Shown: positions 57,001 to 64,000 of the stretch, piece by piece
How the letters are laid out: every line of letters begins with the position of its first letter
Position numbering within the stretch: the stretch's first letter is position 1
NCBI GenBank assembly: GCA_950295325.1
Contig: OX485803.1
Span: 65,241,554-65,305,553, forward strand
Source of the DNA: Polytrichum commune
Taxonomy: Eukaryota > Streptophyta > Polytrichopsida > Polytrichales > Polytrichaceae
DNA: 64,000 bases
Direction: 5' to 3'
The notes under the pieces: model-generated
Databases searched by the model: none
What the model was told of the DNA's origin: nothing
Seen by the model: only the letters and a program-made list of their open reading frames with translations
Program-made: the position numbers and the translations under genes

Positions 57001-58590
57001 GATTGGCGCCCTGTCAGTGCTTCTGATACCAATAAATGGAGATGGCATGCAGGGTGCAGTGACTTTATCCATCAATGGCTCTGCAAGTGAAGCACACCTC
57101 ACAGCCCTTGGGACTCCTTCTCCCTTTCACCTTTCCATTAATTTACAGTCATTCAGTTTCTTCACCAGTACTTTTGTGCGGAATATCTAATTGCAACTGT
57201 TTTTGATTAGCATCACAATAATAAATATGCGAATCTACAGAACAATTAGTAAAGACATTACTACTATGAATAATTGTTTCACCTGAATGTACCACCTGTG
57301 GTGAAGATTGTTATGTAATTTTACAATGTCTCTAGGAGTGTTTTATTTTAAGTTTAAAGTTACGTTTTAAGTTTTGTAGATGGGTAATTCCTGCAAGGCA
57401 GTAACAATATTTTGACATAAGAGATTGTGATCAGTATTCAAAAGTGGATTCAACCTCCTAGGAAGAAGATAAGAACATCCTCATAGGATTCTCGTATGTA
57501 CCTATGAGACCTCAGAAGCAAGAATTTGCGTTGCCCTCCAGTCTGCCAGTTTTACTACTGATCTAACTCGCCATAGAGGAAGATCTTCAACTTCTATTTG
57601 GAACATATTGCCTATTTATTTGGCATTAAATTTCTTCAGGAGAGGTTCCTGTATGTCTACGTACTCATGACGTTTTGAACTCCCTCTTGATATAAGGTAT
57701 TACCTAATCTCTTGCCAAGACATTTGCAAATCAAAGATCCAAAAGGTAATTAGCCCCTGACTGCAACTCCCCGTACACAAGTTATAGACACCAATGGACA
57801 ACCGTTATCTTTATGGATGGGTATAGTTTTAATATATTTTAAAGTCCCGCTAGGTCCAATATTACATAGTTCTAATATAACACTTTAACATTCATAGTTG
57901 ATTCATATCATGTCAATTTTTTTTTTTGAAAATCAGGGATTTGTATTTGGTTTTTAAATCTAGAGTAAAATTTTCTTGAAGGAATGTGTAATCCTCTAAA
58001 TGCTACTAAAGCTGCTCAACATGTAACGCTTTTTAATAGGTTTGTCTACAATGATGCTCTTCAGAAAGAAGAACACATTTTGATGGAGCGTCTATCAGTG
58101 TAGTGTTGCATTTTTTATTCTAGAGGTCGGAGGCTGCATTATAAAATACATTTTAAAATATTTCAAAACGTTTTTTAAAAATAAAATAAAATAATTGAAT
58201 ATCATTGAAGACATCAATCCGTGAGGTCCTTTATGGCAAATCATTGTTGAAAACATTCCCCTCTTTCATGATCAGTTTTCGAGCTCTTCTCCACCCAAGT
58301 ATTGATCCAAGACTGCGCCCGGATCATGTCCAATGCGAAATTTGTATTTTTCAACGTCGACGTCATCAATGTCACTGTTGTCATTCTCCATCTCTTGACG
58401 CAACTGCTCGGAGTTTGAATGTACTAATACTATATGGTAATATGGAAATATTGGTGAAGTTGCACATATCTATATTCGCCCCATGGACGTAGACTGACTA
58501 TAGTAATGAATTTATAATTAAAAATAATAATAAATGCCTCAAAATTTGTTGGGTATTTTTAAATGTATATTTTGAAATATATTAAAAATA
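54061..58590. other. Less repetitive region of unknown nature
   Basis: Base use is more balanced and none of families A-M was recognised. Two overlapping frames start at 54016 and 54021 (108 and 117 codons) with Pro/Leu-rich N-termini and no known domain. Possible splice-like 'ttgcag/gtaa' combinations occur, but no coding exon series is convincing. An exact 31-bp direct repeat beginning CTCTTCCTGCCTCTCACTAG lies at 54968-54998 and 55202-55232 within a longer, diverged duplication ('aaggagct...gacaggaatag'). From about 57800 the sequence is AT-rich again. Confidence 0.35.
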
Positions 58591-58605
58591 ATCGCACCAC
58601 TTATC

Positions 58606-58830
58606 CAATGTCCGTGGAGATTTTAAGACATAATTGGTCAAAATCCTAGTGTTTCTAAATCCAACTGGTTACATGTTGTGATCTTTGGATTTTCTTTATT
58701 AATTTGAGGTATAATCCATAGATTCTTATAAAATGATAGGTATTGTTCCTGAAGTCTTGAACTCCAACCGGTTATTTCTCAAAGTCAACTGGTCCATCTG
58801 TAACTAGCGTTTGGTTCTCCCTGTGCATTG
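58606..58830 (-). mobile_element. Family B MITE, copy 7 (inverted)
   Basis: 225 bp, with ends CAATGTCCGTGGAGA and TCTCCCTGTGCATTG. The body matches the reference copy in inverse orientation ('ggtcaaaatcctagtgtttctaa', 'gaagtcttgaactccaaccgg'). The flanking 8-mers CACTTATC and CTTCTATC agree at only five positions, so the duplication is decayed or the ends are slightly misplaced. Confidence 0.75.
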
Positions 58831-58839
58831 CTTCTATCC

Positions 58840-61800
58840 AATCTTTTTCCAAATTTTGTTAAATATTTATAGATTGAATGATGCTGTTGACAGTAGATAC
58901 TAATCAAAGAGCCTTGCTATGAGAAGAGCCATTAGCTCATTCATTGCGCAATAAAATCCTAACCATTGCACTGGAGGTTGTCTTAAAGCTCAGATTTCAA
59001 CTTAACCATTTGATGTCGAGAGAGACCACATTTACCTGGTTGGAAGTCCATTTCTAGAAGAGTGTATATATATATGGGGAGGGGGGGGGGGGGGGGGACG
59101 GGGTTGGGGGTGTTGGTAAAGGTTTACTTTAAAATGATGTTTTGAAAAGTAGATTTGGGTTTATCATATTATTCATGGTTCTCCATTGAGTTCATAACCA
59201 ACTTCTCAACCAACAAATGAGTTTTCCAACAGATCATTATTTTCATAAAGATTATTAATTTCCCACCCTTGAATGGTCTTTCCCTCCAAAGAAAAGTTAT
59301 TGGGGATACTTTTCATTATTCACACAAAAGAATGGGTCAACATATCATTAATTTGAAGCAAACTCCAACACATGTTGAAGCTCCTTAAATTTTCACCACC
59401 ATCACAAAAACTCAACACATTGTTTATGATAATTAATGCCACTTGCATACTACCCTATTATGCATATTACCATATATTGAGGCCAATATTTGGTTACACA
59501 AATTGCCAAAACTTGACCATTGGTATATCCTCATGACACTTGACGTTAATGTAGTCCACCCTCAAAATTTGTTAACTATTCGAAGCAAGGAAATTTATCA
59601 CACTTATGTGGTGTTAACACTTTAACACTTAATGGGGGTAGCATCAACAATTTGGAACACTTACATGAATAACACTTATGTGATTTTGGGATTTTAAAAA
59701 TAACACTTCTATAAATACATAGAATATGGAGCAAAGAACCCCCCCACCCTTAATTGCGTCCTAGTCCGGGTGGAGAGTCCTCTTCACATAAATTCTAGCC
59801 AGTCCTCACCAATTATGCATTCCATTCCATCTCAAATTCAAGTGGAGATTAAGGCGTTAGCGCACAATATTATTAATAACCCCGCAAGTATTTATGAATA
59901 CTTGCATAGTATTACACTATAATGAAGCAATATTCCTACACCTCAACTAGTTCTTGCAACTCCTAATGCATTATGCCTTGGAGAGTAGTTTCCCACACAA
60001 TCCCAAGCCACATCAGCTCGTCATTTAACCTCATCATGACTAACTAAGCCTCTAACATTGCCCCCTCACTATCACTAGGCATGTGAATGCAGTGGACATC
60101 TGGGGCATCAATGTTGGTGTTCACTACAATCAACATGGTCTACTCGATTTTCCCAATAGCACCGGCATCCCATACCACTCGTTCCGTCCAGGGGGCTGAG
60201 CCTAAGGTTAGCTACACCTAATTCAACTTATGGGAGCCCAGAAGACAATCACCAACAGGTTCCAGGCGTGAGTGACAGTCTGGCTTGAGTGCACATAAAC
60301 TCGTCCTCAATCCTCGCCATGCATGATTGCAGTAACCTCCCGTAGTTGCCTTTCCCCAACGCCCTCACCTACCCTTCCACCGAAGAGGGTTCTATCACCC
60401 CGGCACAAGGGGTACTTAATTGTCGTCTCAAGCCTGTAACTTGCCACACGGACTAAAACAATCCCTGGAACTTCAAAGAACGACGTCACGACAACACAAC
60501 CGTTGACTACGAAAGCGGTTCAAGCTGGAATGACCTTCGACATGGGCAACAACAACTACCCCACATAGCTGAAACATCTCAAGAAGAGACGCATTGTGAA
60601 TCAGGTGGAAGTTGGTTGGTGAATCTTGTTGCTCACGAACCTGACTTGTAAGACATTGTGATCTGACCGGACCGCTCAAGTCCTCTCTTCCAACGCCCAT
60701 GATTGGGATAGGTGCACCACTTCCAAACGCAACCCGCTATTAACAATTGCTTTCGAACATTCTTGAGTGTCTCTTGGTTCAGTATTGAATGACCTTCTCT
60801 TCAAGCCTTTAATTGTTTCTCCCGACATGTCCATCCTTGCCTCGTGAACCGCGTTCTCTACATGGGCTTCAAGTCATGAACAATGAATTATAAATCTCAC
60901 GTCATCTACTCTCCTTTCATGTAGATGAACGCAACAACCTCACCATGTTGCGCACCTCTATATGAGGAGTGCCCGAATCACCATGGGCACAAGGGAGACC
61001 CCGGAGTGACACCTGGGACTTGTGGCGCCGTTGGTGAGAGGGCCCAAGTGATCCTAGTGTGGGTGAGGGCCCCGAGCGTTGGGAACGCCTCCCACCCACG
61101 GAGACTAGGAGGCACGAGAGTAAGGCCATTGTTTATGAATAGCTTATGGCGTGTGGCTTTTAGAATGCTCAAGAAAACCTCAATTAGAGGTGTGAGCTAG
61201 GAGATATGGCAATTTGAGTGGGGCGTTGTCCCAGGACAGCGCCCTGGTACAACAGTGGCATGGGAGTGGTTCCCGGGACTGCCAAGGTTTGAACATGCAT
61301 AACTTCCTGATCACTTGCTCGAACGGGGCAAGTGGGGAGTCTATTGCTATCTACGTGAAACGTAGATGACGATCAAGTGGTCTTTTGTTAGCATCAAAGA
61401 TGATATAAGGAAGTTATGGTGTTCTGAAGCTGCTAGGGGCTTCTAGTCCCAACGGCTAAGAGAAAATATCTACTTGGCCCCAACTCTTGGTAAAGAGACA
61501 AAAGGTTTCTTGACAGTGGGGTAGGGGCCCTGCCAAAAGTCCTAGAGGCTTATATGGGTGAGGTGGTATGGCCGAAGCCACCCGAGGCCGAACGACACGG
61601 CCTTCATGGGTATTGGCCCAATGTGAGGACATAATTGCCTAGTATGATTCGGGTTGTTACAGTGTTGCTCCGGCAACGCGATGATCAACATAAGATTGGA
61701 CTTTCATGAATGGAAGTCCACATCTAAGAATTGGTTACTGATTAAGGGACGACTCCCAAAAGCAAAGTAGGAGGGTTGGTTCTCTTCCTATGAACTATAA

Positions 61801-62640
61801 GGTCCACAGTATGGGAAACTAACCATTTGCATGGCGAAACGAGAAGGGTTAGCACTCGTGACCCATGCTAGAATTAGGAAATAACCAAGATAATGGATTT
61901 TGACCACACCATTGATCTTAACGACATTGGTGGGAATGATGGTGGATTCGGTAAGGAAATAGGGGGAGTCCTTTGAAAGGGCTCCTGTAAACCTCAACAA
62001 ATATTCAGGGGCTAGAATACCTAATGCACCTAAAAGCTTGGACAATAATAATGTTGGATTGAAATTCCAGTTTGAAATGCTTATAAGGTGGTGATGTTAA
62101 AATGAACTTGGTGCAAATGAGGCACACATGGTCTCTTAAGGCCTATGTGTGTAGTTGTTCACCCACCAATAGGGAACGTGAGCTGGGTTTAAACCATCGT
62201 GAGACATGTTATATCAGTTTAGTGGTACCGGTGGAGTAAGCTAAGGACATCGCTTAACCAAATGACTTATTTTCGCGGAACTAAACGGCTTTAAGTTCTT
62301 TGCATAAAGATCAATCTAGGATCAAGCTGATGAAATAAATAGACACTTGCGTTCAAAAGCACACAATGACCCGCTGAAACAAACCTTGTCCGGGACTAAG
62401 GGGAAAGGTGAATATGCTTACGATAACAAGGGAGGTGGAACATTTTAAAACTTGGGGCGGAAATAATGGGTTGACGTCAACCAAGGTCGCAATCACAACC
62501 CGAATCCCAAGTACAAGGAAGCGAGGAGTCGGAAAAAAATACTAAGAAAGCCCCCCCCCCCCCCCCCCGCCGAAGGGAAGGGGGCCAAAAGGTAGCTTAG
62601 GAGTAGCGGGGGATATGAGAGCTAGGGTGAAACCTAACTT
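58840..62640. other. Unassigned; G and C tracts; possibly 5' part of the terminal LINE
   Basis: A 17-G run occupies 59081-59097 and an 18-C run 62551-62568. From about 59750 to 61650 the composition is more even and C-richer, but all frames are broken. The 91-codon + frame at 60925-61200 and its - strand shadows show no domain. Position and orientation would allow this to be upstream sequence of the LINE beginning near 62640, but no ORF1 or endonuclease motif was recognised. Confidence 0.35.
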
Positions 62641-64000
62641 AGAAGTAAGATTAGTCGGAAGGCAAAAAGAAATGGCCAATCAAGCTAAGTTTGGGGTGCA
62701 TGAAATGAAGTAAAATGGAATCCGAGGAAATAACACGGCTCGACAATTGAAATGGCGATTGGGAGCCAAAGGGATGCGAATAACATGCCACGTATAGCCA
62801 AATTGGAAGGACTATGAAGTGGACTGCGAAACTAGTGAAAAGAGAGTTAGAAAACAACAATACAATCATAGTTGAGTTTAAGATGAAAATGACTGTGATC
62901 ATGCTGGAGAACAAATGGATCAAAGACTTGAGAATCAAGGCAGCCGCCATAGTAAAGAATTTCGAGCCAAAAACTCGAAGAAGATATAAATGGATTAGCA
63001 AGGTCATATTCAAGTATGGGGCCAAACAATTGGCAAAAGCGGAAGAAGAACAGAATGCGGTTAAAGACGAAAGACTAGTCGCTGTAGTTTGATGGAGATT
63101 GAATCTAATAGCGACCCGTATTTTCGGCATGGTCAAACATTAGTTTGCCACCTCAATGCAGGGCATTCACGTGAATAAATCCCAAAAGGAAGAACGACCC
63201 GCAACAAAGCTGAGGGTGAAAGGCAAATCCGCCCTAAATTAAAGATATATAGGTTCCGTACACAAGTTTCACCGCTGGATGTACGAAGGAAGGGCAAGCA
63301 GGTGGAACGTTAAAGCAACGATAACCGAACTTTATGAGGTCGTCCGACTGAGTTTTACGGGAAAGGTAGTCTGAGCCAACCAAATCGCCCCATTTCTGCT
63401 GGACAAAGGATACCTAAGGAAGTTATCGCAAAGCAATGCGGAGCCCAGAACTCTGTTCTGAATTGAAGTCGAAGATGAAAATGAAAGGGATCTCATAATC
63501 AAAATCATGTAGCGCATAATTAAAGAAGGAAATGAAAACTGGGGCCCAAGCTACAATCAGATAGTATATCGGATCTTAAAGTAATGTGAAAAAATCCCAT
63601 TAACGAAATGGTTTATAAACACATTTCATGTCCAGACCAAGTTAGGTCTAATATACCCCGCATATAAGCTAGGATTTGTGTCTTATATTCCGAAACTGGG
63701 GGCCCCGAACGTAAGACTAATAACATTGTTACCCGTATTTTTTAAGATCCTAAGCAAATATATAACTTTCATGGCATGTGAAGTGATTAGGGAATGGTGA
63801 GGGAGGCATATTCGCACACGCCTTTCATTTTCCAGATGGGGCTGAACTCGGGCGTGGCAGGATGCTACGATGTGAATTTGAAATTGACGGTGATGTTGGA
63901 ACATAGCCGGCACAAACGAAATTAGTTGTTTTTTTTATTCATGAACTTCAAGGGGACATTCATGTTTTTAATTCTAGGTTTGATAATGAAGACAATCGAT
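62640..64000 (+). pseudogene. LINE reverse transcriptase start, decayed, cut by the window end
   Basis: Basic coding-like segments at 62814-63092 ('KWTAKLVKRELENNNTIIVE', 'YGAKQLAKAEEEQNAV') resemble the linker before a LINE RT. At about 63600-63790 the + strand reads 'TKWFINTF', 'YKLGFVSYIPKLGAPNVRLI' and 'TLLPVFFKILSKYITFMA', which fits RT motifs 0-1 ('...IPK.G.....RPITLL...YKI.SK.I...'). Sequence after that is shifted, with a possible 'FFIHELQ' remnant of the next motif. Catalytic motifs would lie beyond the window. Family assignment is open. Confidence 0.55.

Overview
This window looks like nuclear DNA from a land plant with a repeat-rich genome. The evidence is a transposon gene with a plant-type SANT/NAM-associated domain, a plant-type L1 LINE ending in a zf-RVT module, Ty1/copia remnants, tRNA-derived SINEs and many small terminal-inverted-repeat (TIR) elements. 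The species cannot be named from sequence alone. No host protein-coding gene could be recognised. Nearly all open frames are short shadows or pieces of decayed transposons, so the window reads as a graveyard of nested mobile elements. Many decayed codons look like C-to-T or G-to-A changes (TGG to TGA; an RT YADD box read as YANN), as expected of old methylated repeats.

Layout. 0-1.9 kb: small dispersed repeats. 1.87-5.59 kb: a 5'-truncated L1 LINE on the + strand with a poly(A) tail. 5.9-13.2 kb: nested MITEs, including a pogo-like deletion derivative (6261-6667), a hAT-type family ('B') that repeatedly hosts a TA-target family ('A'), and larger TIR elements. 13.55-15.86 kb: the best-preserved element, a PIF/Harbinger-type transposon with 3-bp TAA duplications and a 285-codon SANT-like frame on the - strand. 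It also holds a near-perfect ~170-nt foldback, and a related empty site exists at 9.7 kb. 16-23.5 kb: more MITEs, a GC-rich patch and a SINE. 23.5-24.7 kb: a 249-bp tandem duplication feeding a palindromic array. 24.7-34.4 kb: mostly featureless AT-rich DNA with SINE-like pieces and microsatellites. 35-37.3 kb: two inverted ~500-bp hAT-like copies.

38.8-50.2 kb holds the most unusual material: two head-to-head relics of one non-LTR retrotransposon family with extreme strand asymmetry (sense strand A+C rich). The - strand copy carries RT, RNase H and a C-terminal restriction-like-endonuclease-type module. The + strand copy is internally deleted, joining its N-terminal coding part to the C-terminal module, and is split by a hAT-like MITE. 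Between them lies a minisatellite with a frame-preserving 69-bp (23-residue) period. 50.3-52.1 kb: a decayed copia element split by a family B MITE with perfect 8-bp duplications. 53.9-57.8 kb: a less repetitive stretch beginning with a TATA-box promoter-like block, a decayed copy of which lies at 34.46 kb. 58.6-62.6 kb: a MITE and unassigned DNA. 62.6-64 kb: the start of another LINE reverse transcriptase, cut by the window end.

The elements do not form a cellular pathway. Their relations are insertional: A in B, Harbinger inside a larger repeat inside B, and MITEs inside the LINE and copia relics. This gives a relative order of events.
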